From: Dehalococcoidales bacterium
Lineage (GTDB): Bacteria > Chloroflexota > Dehalococcoidia > Dehalococcoidales > BS750m-G39
Length of the DNA: 49,028 nucleotides
Assembly (NCBI GenBank): GCA_022865485.1
Contig: JALHSZ010000016.1
Location: forward strand, 1 to 49,028
Reading direction: 5' to 3'
Made by a program: the position numbers and the translations under genes. Each line of letters begins with the position of its first letter. Position 1 is the first letter of the stretch. Positions 20,047 through 28,273 of the stretch are shown in pieces. The notes beneath the pieces are model-generated. The model saw only the letters and a list, made by a program, of their open reading frames with translations. It was not told the origin of the DNA and made no database searches.

Positions 20047-20955
20047 ATGTTTTCTAGCCCAAGTGGTGCCGCTAAGCTCCTGCTGATAGTTGTCCTCGGG
20101 TTATTCGGGCTGAAGGTAGCCGTGGGTGTCGTCACTGGTAGTATCAGTATTTGGGCCCAGGCTGTAGATAGTTCCCTCGATTTGCTTGCCGTCGCGGTGA
20201 CCTTTATCGCCATTAGAGCCTCCACCAAGCCGGCGGATAGGGAGCACCCTTTCGGTCATGGCAAAGCGGAAAACATCGCCGCCATAGTGCAGGCGATGCT
20301 GATTTTTATTGTCGGTGGCTTAATAATCTACTCCTCAGTCCAGCGGATAATGGTGGGGGCAGAAGTTAAGCTAGCTGAAGCCGGCATCGGTGTTATGCTG
20401 GTTTCGATGATAGCCAGCATCTTTCTTTCCCGCCATCTGTTCAAGGTGGCAAAGGCGGCAGATTCAATAGCCCTGGAGGCGAACGCCCACAATATCACCG
20501 CTGATATCTATTCCACAGCAGCGGTGCTGGTAGGACTGGTAGTGGTGCGCCTCACCGGCCTGAATATCCTGGACCCTATTATTGCCCTGGGGGTGTCTTT
20601 GCTCATTCTGAAATCCGCTTACGATGTGCTGCGCAAGTCCTTTGGCGGGCTGATTGATGTTAAGTTACCCGAGGATGAAGAAGATACCATCCGGTCATGC
20701 ATCCTGGAGCACAGCGGCAAGGTGGTGGCTTTTCATGAACTGCGTACTCGCAAGGCGGGGAGCCAGCGCTATATTGACTTCCACCTGGTAATGCCCAGAA
20801 GTTTCAACGTGGCAGAGGCGCACCGGATGTGCGATCACCTGGAGAAGGACTTAGAAAAGCGTCTATCTCGAACCAACGTGACCATTCATATTGAGCCCTG
20901 CGACGGCAAGTGTGAGCAGTGCTCTATCTCCCCCAACCTCTGCCAGCACAGCTAG
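20047..20955 (+). CDS. Cation diffusion facilitator family transporter with Cys-rich C-terminus
   Basis: AQAVDSSLDLLAVAVTFIAIRASTKPADREHPFGHGKAENIAA; C-terminal CDGKCEQCSISPNLCQHS; start revised from 19975 to 20047. Confidence 0.9.
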   Translation: MFSSPSGAAKLLLIVVLGLFGLKVAVGVVTGSISIWAQAVDSSLDLLAVAVTFIAIRASTKPADREHPFGHGKAENIAAIVQAMLIFIVGGLIIYSSVQRIMVGAEVKLAEAGIGVMLVSMIASIFLSRHLFKVAKAADSIALEANAHNITADIYSTAAVLVGLVVVRLTGLNILDPIIALGVSLLILKSAYDVLRKSFGGLIDVKLPEDEEDTIRSCILEHSGKVVAFHELRTRKAGSQRYIDFHLVMPRSFNVAEAHRMCDHLEKDLEKRLSRTNVTIHIEPCDGKCEQCSISPNLCQHS

Positions 20956-21983
20956 CCCAGTTTATGTATCTGCTTTACCTCCGCCACCAGGCTATTGATG
21001 TTCGGCGGCTCAAAGCGGCGCGGCGGCGCGCCCAGGGGGTCGTCGGTAGCATTGCCGAGGAGGACATCAAAAGTGGCTTTTACCGAGGCAGCCAGGGCCT
21101 CAAGGTGGTAGCCCCCCTCCAGGGTCAGCGCCAGACGCCCGCCACAAAGCTCGTCGGCCAGCCCCTTGATAATCCCCACCATCCGGGCAAAGCCGCTAAC
21201 GCTCACCTGCATCATGGCCAGCGGGTCAGCCCAATGGCCGTCATAGCCCGTCGAGACTAAAATAAACTGGGGTTTAAAGCGCCGGGCGGCGGGGACGATA
21301 ACCTGCTCGAAGACCGCCAGGTACTCACCATCGCCGCAGCCAGCGGGCAAGGGTATATTAATGGTGGTTCCTTGAGCGGCTCCAGTGCCGGTCTCGTTGA
21401 TATCCCCCGTCCCGGGGTAGAAGGGATACTGGTGAGTGGAGATATACATCACCCGGGGATTGTCATAAAAGGCTTCCTGCGTGCCGTTGCCGTGGTGGAC
21501 ATCGAAGTCGATGATGAGGATGCGCTCCAGGCTGTATTTTTCGAGGGCGTATCTGGCGGCGATGGCGATATTATTAAAGAGGCAGAAGCCCATAGCCTGA
21601 CCGGAGGTGGCGTGGTGGCCCGGGGGCCTGACCAGGGCGAAGGCGCTGGACACCTCCCCACCCATCACCGCCTCCACGGCGCGGATAACGCCGCCAGCGG
21701 CATAGAGCGCCGCCTGGTAGGAGTCCGCCGACATCACCGTATCGGAGTCGAGCCAGCCCCCACCACTAGCGGCTTTTTCCTCAATCTCTTTGATATATTG
21801 CCGCTGGTGGACGAGGGCTATTTCGTCCACCGTGGCGGGGCGGGGTTCAATAAGGGTCAGCTTCGATTCTAGCCCGCTCTTTTCCAGGCGGGAGATAATC
21901 GCCTCCAGGCGGGCGGCGACCTCCACGTGCTGGCCGGTGTCATGCTCAAGGTAGATGGGGTGATAGACATAGCCTGCTGCCAT
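20952..21983 (-). CDS. Histone deacetylase-family (acetylpolyamine amidohydrolase-like) protein
   Basis: RPPGHHATSGQAMGFCLFNNIAIAA; IDFDVHHGNGTQEAFY; STGYDGHWADPLA; start revised to MAAGYVYHP. Confidence 0.9.
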   Translation of the reverse strand: MAAGYVYHPIYLEHDTGQHVEVAARLEAIISRLEKSGLESKLTLIEPRPATVDEIALVHQRQYIKEIEEKAASGGGWLDSDTVMSADSYQAALYAAGGVIRAVEAVMGGEVSSAFALVRPPGHHATSGQAMGFCLFNNIAIAARYALEKYSLERILIIDFDVHHGNGTQEAFYDNPRVMYISTHQYPFYPGTGDINETGTGAAQGTTINIPLPAGCGDGEYLAVFEQVIVPAARRFKPQFILVSTGYDGHWADPLAMMQVSVSGFARMVGIIKGLADELCGGRLALTLEGGYHLEALAASVKATFDVLLGNATDDPLGAPPRRFEPPNINSLVAEVKQIHKLG

Positions 21984-22092
21984 AGTCGCTTCCTCAAGAC
22001 GCTGGTCTGATGATAGCAGATACAGGCTCGGCGGGCAAAGTTTACCCAACCCCCGTTTTATATCTTTTCCCACCCGCCACCCTTTAAGGAAA

Positions 22093-22143
22093 AAGAGGGG
22101 CTAGCGCCCCTCTTAGACTCCCCAAAATAAGAGGCCTAAGAGG
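22093..22143 (-). promoter_or_regulatory. Putative terminator/antiterminator leader upstream of HDAC-family gene
   Basis: Minus strand: 9-bp stem AAGAGGGGC-GCTA-GCCCCTCTT followed by TTT; overlapping alternative stem CCTCTTAG (22143-22136)/CTAAGAGG (22116-22109). Confidence 0.45.
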
Positions 22144-22213
22144 AGTTAACTCATATTGGGTGGGACGGGTGGGACGTAAGACCTGCGCCACCAACCCCGT
22201 AAAACACCACTAA

Positions 22214-22242
22214 TTGAGTTAGTCATCTTAATGGATTATACT
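22214..22242 (+). promoter_or_regulatory. Putative promoter of sufC-like gene
   Basis: TTGAGT-17-TATACT; RBS GGAGGTAG before ATG 22264. Confidence 0.55.
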
Positions 22243-22263
22243 GTTACTAGCGGAGGTAGCGCC

Positions 22264-22989
22264 ATGCTGGAAGTGCAAAATCTTCAGCTAACCCTGAACG
22301 GCAACTCAATAATCAACGGCCTGGACCTCCATGTTGACCGGGGCGAAATCCACGGTATCCTGGGGGAAAACGGCACCGGCAAGACCACCATCGCCAACCT
22401 CATCATGGGGACGAACAACTACAAGCCTACCGCTGGCAAGATTATCTTTGAGGGGCAGGATATCGCCGGGCTTTCCGTCTCCCAGCGGGCGCAGAAGGGG
22501 ATAACCCTCGCCTGGCAGGAGCCGGCGCGGGTGGAGGGGCTGACGGTAAGGGACTACCTCGCTTTGAGCCGCCATAACGGCCAGGCTGACCAGCTCGAAC
22601 GCTTTCTGCTGATGGTGGGGCTGGAGCCGGCGCAATACCTGGACAGGGATATCGACGCCACCCTGAGCGGCGGCGAGCGGAAAAGGATTGAGATGGCTTC
22701 GGTGCTGGCGATGCGCCCCAAATTAGCCATACTGGACGAGCCCGACTCGGGCATAGACATCGTCGCCCTGCCCCTGTTGCTCAACAGCATCATGGAGATG
22801 AACAAGCAGGGCTCTTCGGTGCTGCTCATTACCCACAGCGAAAGGGTGACCGAGATTTCCCACCGCGTGTCGATATTATGCGCCGGCACCATAATCAGGA
22901 CGGGCCCGCCGGCCGAAACCAGCCTCTGGTTCAAGGACAACTGCCGAACCTGCCTCCACATCAATGAGCCAGTAGACGAGCCAAAATGA
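22264..22989 (+). CDS. sufC: SufC-like Fe-S cluster assembly ATPase
   Basis: ILGENGTGKTTIANLIMG; LSGGERKRIEMASVLAMRPKLAILDEPDSGID; adjacent to SufB/SufD-family gene. Confidence 0.88.
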   Translation: MLEVQNLQLTLNGNSIINGLDLHVDRGEIHGILGENGTGKTTIANLIMGTNNYKPTAGKIIFEGQDIAGLSVSQRAQKGITLAWQEPARVEGLTVRDYLALSRHNGQADQLERFLLMVGLEPAQYLDRDIDATLSGGERKRIEMASVLAMRPKLAILDEPDSGIDIVALPLLLNSIMEMNKQGSSVLLITHSERVTEISHRVSILCAGTIIRTGPPAETSLWFKDNCRTCLHINEPVDEPK

Positions 22990-23942
22990 TTCGCTACTCA
23001 GTGGAAAAAGAATACCAGGGGATGATTGACGCCTACGAGATGGCGGGCGGCGATAAGCGCGCCCTGCAGACCAAGGACGTCGCCAAGCTGGTCGTGCACG
23101 AAAATAGGGTGCTGGCCAACGACCCCATCAAGGGCCTGAAAATAGAGACCAAGGAGACCAAGAGTGGCGTCAGCGTCAAACTCATTGTGGAAGAAGGAGC
23201 CAAGATTCCCCGCCCCGTCCACCTCTGTTTCGGCCTTCTGCCCAAGGAAGGGCTGCAGGAAATCATCATGAAGGTGGACGCCAAAGATAACAGCGAAGTC
23301 AGCGTCATCGCCCACTGCATCTTCCCCAACGCTGTTAAAGTGATACACAAGATGGACGCCGACATTAATATCGGCGCCAACGCCCGCTTCGATTACAAGG
23401 AGACGCACTATCACGGCGAATCCGGGGGCATCGAGGTCATCCCCAAAGCCAAGGTTAAGGTGAATAAGGGCGGAGTCTGGCAGAGCACCTTTGCTTTAAG
23501 CCAGGGGATGGTGGGCAAGCTGGACTACGATTTCGAGGTCGTCTGCCTGGAGAAGGCAATCGCCGAACTGACGGTTAAAGTCTACGGCAAGGGCACAGAC
23601 GACATCAAGATATGGGAGAAAATCCACCTCAACGGAGCCGGCGCCCGGGGCCTGGCCAAGAGCCGGGTGGTGCTGGGCGATAAAGCCAGGGCCGAGGTCA
23701 GGGGCGAGACCTACGGCAACGCCCCCTACGCCCGGGGACATGTTGACTGCATAGAGCTGGTCAACGGCACCGAGGCCGTGGCCACCGCCATACCCATCGT
23801 CTCGGTAACCAACGGCAAGGCCAAGGTAACCCACGAGGCGGCTATCGGCAGCATCGACCGCAAACAGGTCGAGACCCTGATGGCGCGGGGGCTGGACGAG
23901 GACAGGGCGGTGGACGTTATCGTCAAGGGTATATTGAGGTAG
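22986..23942 (+). CDS. SufB/SufD-family Fe-S assembly scaffold (single short subunit)
   Basis: KETHYHGESGGIEVIPKAKVKVNKGGVWQSTFALSQG; GEVRGETYGNAPYARGHVDCIELVNG-type beta-helix; 4-bp overlap with sufC. Confidence 0.85.
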   Translation: MIRYSVEKEYQGMIDAYEMAGGDKRALQTKDVAKLVVHENRVLANDPIKGLKIETKETKSGVSVKLIVEEGAKIPRPVHLCFGLLPKEGLQEIIMKVDAKDNSEVSVIAHCIFPNAVKVIHKMDADINIGANARFDYKETHYHGESGGIEVIPKAKVKVNKGGVWQSTFALSQGMVGKLDYDFEVVCLEKAIAELTVKVYGKGTDDIKIWEKIHLNGAGARGLAKSRVVLGDKARAEVRGETYGNAPYARGHVDCIELVNGTEAVATAIPIVSVTNGKAKVTHEAAIGSIDRKQVETLMARGLDEDRAVDVIVKGILR

Positions 23943-23954
23943 TTAGAGCGAAAG

Positions 23955-25160
23955 ATGTCCTTGGATTTAACCAAGGTGGCGGCGCAGGTGGGCAACATGG
24001 TCGCCAGGCTGAAAGCCAGCGACGAGGAAAGACGAAGGCGCCTGCAAACCGCCCTCGATACCCTTAATGATAAGTCCCTTGACCTCGAAGGCTTAAAGAA
24101 GAAAATAGAATCAAGCCAGACCACCTGGCTGGTGGCGGGCCTGACCGATGGGCTTAGCCCGCGCTACAAAGCCCCACCCCTCCCCCCGGAATTCTCGATT
24201 CTCGCCACCGACGGCTCCCATATCGACGTCGACCGCCACCAGTCGACCCGCTGCTATCTGATAAACATCGGCGCCGTGGTGCTGGACTACGGCGCTAATC
24301 CCCGGGCTTTCCTCGACAGCTTCCCCTCGCTCTATTTCGGGGATGAGGAGCTGGTCATCGCCCCCGACGGCGCCAAGGGGCGGGCACAGCCGATAGAAGG
24401 CGCCCTTCTCGGCATCAAGCGAGGCGTGGACGAGTGCCGGCGTTTAGCCGAACTGGCTAAAGAATTGCCCAAAGACAGCTCAAGCCTGGCGCTGCTCGAC
24501 GGCTCGCTAATCCTCTGGGGGCTGGCGGGACAGAGCTACCCCGAATTCGTCACCGAGGCGCTCCTGATTAAAGGTTTTCTCCGCTATCTGGAGGAGATAC
24601 GAAGGCTCAATGCCGACAGGCGGCTGGCGCTGGCCAGCTATATCAGCTTCCCCCGTTCCAGCGATGTGGTCAACGCCCTGAGGGTGGCGCGCTGCCCCCA
24701 CGAGATTATTGATACCGACCAGCTCTGCGGGGAATGCGCTTCGAGGGAATGCGAGGCGGTGGCCGGCGTTCAGGACCGGGAGCTTTTCGCCAATACTCTG
24801 GAGGAAGGCGAGAGGTCGGCGCTCTTTAGCAGCCAGTCGAAGATAGTCAAAGACCACTACGGCGGGCACTGGGTCCATTTCTTTTACCTGAGGGTGGACG
24901 GCGAGATAGCGCGGGTGGAGATTCCGCAGTGGGCGGCGCAGGACGAAAGCCTGCTTGATTTAACCCACAGTCTGGTTTTAGACCAGTGCCGTCGGGGGCA
25001 GGGCTACCCGGTGGCTTTAGCCGAAGCCCACGAGCAGGCGGTGGTAACGGGAGCCGATAGAGAAAGCTTCTGGCAACTGGTGGAGTCGCTATTGATTGGC
25101 GAGCATTTGCCCACCCCCACCTCCGCCAAGAGTTTTAGTAAGAGGACTAGGTGGGTGTGA
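23955..25160 (+). CDS. NurA-domain nuclease
   Basis: FSILATDGSHIDVDRHQSTRCYLINIGAVVLDYG; LALLDGSLILWGL metal-site motifs; HerA ATPase encoded nearby. Confidence 0.82.
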   Translation: MSLDLTKVAAQVGNMVARLKASDEERRRRLQTALDTLNDKSLDLEGLKKKIESSQTTWLVAGLTDGLSPRYKAPPLPPEFSILATDGSHIDVDRHQSTRCYLINIGAVVLDYGANPRAFLDSFPSLYFGDEELVIAPDGAKGRAQPIEGALLGIKRGVDECRRLAELAKELPKDSSSLALLDGSLILWGLAGQSYPEFVTEALLIKGFLRYLEEIRRLNADRRLALASYISFPRSSDVVNALRVARCPHEIIDTDQLCGECASRECEAVAGVQDRELFANTLEEGERSALFSSQSKIVKDHYGGHWVHFFYLRVDGEIARVEIPQWAAQDESLLDLTHSLVLDQCRRGQGYPVALAEAHEQAVVTGADRESFWQLVESLLIGEHLPTPTSAKSFSKRTRWV

Positions 25161-25217
25161 TAGAATAGAAAGAGGGGTAACGACCTCTTGGATTCCTGAT
25201 TTTGGGAGGTGGACTGA

Positions 25218-26393
25218 ATGGAATGGTGGCAACAGTTTCTGGCTATTGTTACAGGTGCATTAGTCAGTGGAATAATAGGTGTGTTTATAGTTCTCCTGAC
25301 GGGTAGGATTCGGAATAGGGAGTGGGTGCGGGAAAACGTCATCAGACCGCTGTACAACGAATTGGATTGGATACGAGTTTCTCGGACATCCCAGATAGCC
25401 CCTGGGTTCAAAAGCTTTTGGAGCCAGCTTGATTCCTACTCCAAGCTGAAGCTGGGTGAGAATTTGAGGAATAGCCTAGCTAACTACATAAATGTACTTG
25501 CTCGCGTTCAGAGCGCTTTCCAGCACTACGACAAATTGAGATGGGAAAGAAACTATGAGGACTGTCTTAAACGAGCCATGACAAACTACCTGACCGACGA
25601 TGGCAACAGTATATTGCTAGAAAAACACGCACTCGGAGAGAAAGGGTACCACGCTTTATCCATACCTATTAAGGATTTCTTAAACAAGTATCTTCCAGTC
25701 CTTACCCAACTTAGAGACGCGGATAGTCTTGCCCAAACCTTAATCGCAGAATCGGAGAGACATAACTGGGAACATGAAAAATACTTCCGTGCCTGGCAGG
25801 CGCAACGCCCAACCGTGTTTGCAGAACTAGCTCGTGAGTTTCGCAATATCAAAATGCCTCAGGATTACGTGGATGCAGAGGAAGAGTTACAAAGGGTGAG
25901 ACAGGAATTAGTCTCGACTGCTAACTCGCTGGCTAATCAGCTGTTTGAGCAAAAAGACGAGAGAAAGCAATATAAAAACTCAACCGTTGAAGCTTTTGGC
26001 AGTTTATCTTTGGGTTTGTGGACAGTCGCACTAGTTGGGTATTTAACTTCAGGCATTTCTTGGGAAACTTACATTCTGATTGCACTTGGAGGATTGTCTG
26101 CACTATTCAGTATCTATCTTGTACTGCCTTGGGATTGTGTATATAGGAAGCAAAAGACAGTCCTAAAATACTTGGAAACAAAGCAAATCATAAAATTTGC
26201 CAAGTCTTTGGGGTGGTTAATAGTGCTTGCGGTATTTGGAGTAAGGCTAATACAAACAAAAGTCGATTGGTTAATAATTGCAGGACTAATATTCGCAATA
26301 TTTGCTTACGTAGTTTTTTATGTCAGTCTCTGGAAAAGGAAAAAAGACAACGGGAAAGGAAAAAGCTTAAAGGAGGAAAATCATGGGAAGTAA
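25218..26393 (+). CDS. Membrane protein of unknown function
   Basis: 391 aa; N-terminal TM FLAIVTGALVSGIIGVFIVLLTG, coiled/helical middle, four C-terminal hydrophobic segments; RBS GGGAGGT. Confidence 0.7.
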   Translation: MEWWQQFLAIVTGALVSGIIGVFIVLLTGRIRNREWVRENVIRPLYNELDWIRVSRTSQIAPGFKSFWSQLDSYSKLKLGENLRNSLANYINVLARVQSAFQHYDKLRWERNYEDCLKRAMTNYLTDDGNSILLEKHALGEKGYHALSIPIKDFLNKYLPVLTQLRDADSLAQTLIAESERHNWEHEKYFRAWQAQRPTVFAELAREFRNIKMPQDYVDAEEELQRVRQELVSTANSLANQLFEQKDERKQYKNSTVEAFGSLSLGLWTVALVGYLTSGISWETYILIALGGLSALFSIYLVLPWDCVYRKQKTVLKYLETKQIIKFAKSLGWLIVLAVFGVRLIQTKVDWLIIAGLIFAIFAYVVFYVSLWKRKKDNGKGKSLKEENHGK

Positions 26394-26469
26394 AGGCAGA
26401 AAGAACGTAAAGAAAACCAAGAAGGCGAAGGAGCCAAAAGGGACACAACAGGCCGCCACGAAGAAATAA
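26383..26469 (+). CDS. 28-aa lysine-rich micropeptide
   Basis: AAAGGAGGAAAATC-ATG; MGSKGRKNVKKTKKAKEPKGTQQAATKK; overlaps the upstream ORF stop; too short for ORF track. Confidence 0.5.
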   Translation: MGSKGRKNVKKTKKAKEPKGTQQAATKK

Positions 26470-26474
26470 ATGGG

Positions 26475-26507
26475 TAAATTCTAAATTCTAATATCTAAAT
26501 CCTAAAC
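26475..26507. repeat. Left repeat of four-helix-bundle gene
   Basis: TAAATTCTAAATTCTAATATCTAAATCCTAAAC. Confidence 0.8.
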
Positions 26508-26515
26508 GGGTTGAA

Positions 26516-26890
26516 ATGGCCAAAGTTAGCAGCGCAAAACATTATGATTTGGAAGAGCGAACTCTCAGCTTTGCCAAAGAGGTAATAGCATTTGTAAATA
26601 TTCTCCCGAAAACCATGGCAAACCTAGAGATAAGCAAGCAGGTTATAAGGTCTTCTGGTTCAGTGGGAGCTAATTATATTGAAGCCAATGAAGCCTTGGG
26701 CAAAAAGGATTTTGCCATGAGAATCAAGATTTGTCGCAAGGAAGCCAAAGAGAGTATATATTGGCTAAGGCTTATCGAGGCAAGAGGGGAAGAGGCGGAA
26801 AAGAGAAAGCAATCGTTGATTAGTGAAGCTACAGAGCTTATGAAGATATTTGGCGCTATCTTAGGTAAAACTCTAAATCCGAAATCCTAA
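26516..26890 (+). CDS. Four-helix-bundle protein (23S rRNA intervening-sequence / S23 family)
   Basis: LEERTLSFAKEVIAFVNILPKTMANLEISKQVIRSSGSVGANYIEANEALGKKDFAMRIKICRKEAKESIYWLRLIE. Confidence 0.9.
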   Translation: MAKVSSAKHYDLEERTLSFAKEVIAFVNILPKTMANLEISKQVIRSSGSVGANYIEANEALGKKDFAMRIKICRKEAKESIYWLRLIEARGEEAEKRKQSLISEATELMKIFGAILGKTLNPKS

Positions 26891-26933
26891 ATTCTAAATA
26901 TGTTTAGGATTTAGTGCTTAGATATTAGGATTT
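26873..26933. repeat. Right repeat of four-helix-bundle gene, direct plus inverted copies forming a hairpin
   Basis: AAATCCTAAA (26882-26891) / TTTAGGATTT (26903-26912) perfect 10-bp stem including stop codon; GTTTAGGATTTAGTGCTTAGATATTAGGATTT is inverted relative to left repeat. Confidence 0.85.
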
Positions 26934-26978
26934 CACACGGGGAAGGGGATAAAGGGGGGGGTATTGCAGGAGGACGAT

Positions 26979-27662
26979 ATGCCGAACGAATATGAAATCA
27001 ACGAGCTAGCCAAGGAAGAATCCTGGCGGATGTTCCGCATCATCGGGGAGCTGGTGGAGGGCTTCGACACCCTCACCGGCATCGAGCCCGCGGTAACCAT
27101 CTACGGCTCGTCCCGCCTCAAAGCCGACGACAAGCTCTACGCCCAGACCGAGGAAATCGCCTACCAGCTGGGGCAGCTGGGCTTTTCCATCGTAACGGGC
27201 GGGGGGCCGGGAGCGATGGAAGCGGCCAACAAGGGCGCGAAAAGGGCCGGGGTGGAATCGGTGGGGCTGAATATCGAACTGCCCCAGGAGCAGGCCGTCA
27301 ACGCCTACACTACCAAGTCCATAATCTTCCACCACTTCTTCGCCCGCAAGGTGATGCTGGTAAAGTACGCCACCGCCTTCGTCATCATCCCCGGGGGCTT
27401 AGGCACGCTCGACGAGCTGACCGAGGTGCTGACCATGATGCAGACCCATAAGATAAAGCCCTTCCCGGTGATACTATTCAACAGCCGCTACTGGAAGGGC
27501 TTCCTCGACTGGCTGAAAAGCTCGGTGCTGAATAAGGGCTGCGTCTCCGAAGAAGACCTCGACCTGCTAATAGTCTGCGACCGACCCGAAGAGGTGGTCG
27601 AAGCTGTCCAGGGCTGGTACACCACGCACAAGCTGGTGGGCAGGAAGGCACTGCCCAAGTAA
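26979..27662 (+). CDS. LOG-family (TIGR00730-like) Rossmann-fold protein
   Basis: VTGGGPGAMEAANKGAKRAG; VIIPGGLGTLDELTEVLTMMQTHK; start revised to ATG 26979. Confidence 0.9.
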   Translation: MPNEYEINELAKEESWRMFRIIGELVEGFDTLTGIEPAVTIYGSSRLKADDKLYAQTEEIAYQLGQLGFSIVTGGGPGAMEAANKGAKRAGVESVGLNIELPQEQAVNAYTTKSIIFHHFFARKVMLVKYATAFVIIPGGLGTLDELTEVLTMMQTHKIKPFPVILFNSRYWKGFLDWLKSSVLNKGCVSEEDLDLLIVCDRPEEVVEAVQGWYTTHKLVGRKALPK

Positions 27663-27679
27663 CATGAAGGGACTTTGAA

Positions 27680-28273
27680 ATGGCTGAAAAAGAAAGGGTC
27701 GGCGAGGTAATCGAAGCCAGCACCACCACTCTTACCGCCCAGTGCTACGAGCTGTACGAAATACCGCCGCTGGGCAGCCTGGTCAAGACCGGGGATTCGT
27801 CCGCCGAGCTCTACGCCATCGTCTATAACGCCGCCACCACCAGCCTGGAGCCGGGGCGCCGCCCTATTGCCCGCGGCAAGGACGAGACCAGCGAGGAGGC
27901 AATCTACCGCTCGTCTCCGCAGCTGGCCAAGCTTTTGCGGAGCGAATTCGGGGCGGTGGTGGTGGGGCATAAAGAGGGCGACAGGCTCTATCATCATTTG
28001 CCACCCCAACCCGCCCGCATCCACAGCTTCGTCTATCAGTGCCCCCCCGCCGAGGTCAGGGAGTTCGGGCAGTCCTTCGACTTCCTCAACATATTGCTCA
28101 ACGCCGGCCTGCCCGTTCCCGCCGAGGAGCTGGTCAGCGCCGCGCTGCGCCAGATGAGCCGGGCGCATAAAGACCCCCGCGCCTTTCTGGTGGCGGCGGG
28201 CAAGGAATTAGCCATATTGCTCAGCGGCAACCTCAACCAGCTTAAAGCCATCCTGGGGAGGATTAAACAATGA
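27680..28273 (+). CDS. HerA-associated HAS-barrel-like domain protein
   Basis: VGEVIEASTTTLTAQCYELYEIPPLGSLVKTGDSSAELYAIVYNAATTSLEPGRRPIARG; overlaps herA start by 4 bp. Confidence 0.65.
   Translation: MAEKERVGEVIEASTTTLTAQCYELYEIPPLGSLVKTGDSSAELYAIVYNAATTSLEPGRRPIARGKDETSEEAIYRSSPQLAKLLRSEFGAVVVGHKEGDRLYHHLPPQPARIHSFVYQCPPAEVREFGQSFDFLNILLNAGLPVPAEELVSAALRQMSRAHKDPRAFLVAAGKELAILLSGNLNQLKAILGRIKQ

Noticed and set aside
25166-25192. Hairpin AAGAGG...CCTCTT after nurA as a terminator
   Set aside because: Short stem and no following T run on the plus strand
25218-26393. Calling the membrane protein a known antiphage effector
   Set aside because: Location near HerA/NurA is suggestive, but no motif of a known defence family was recognised
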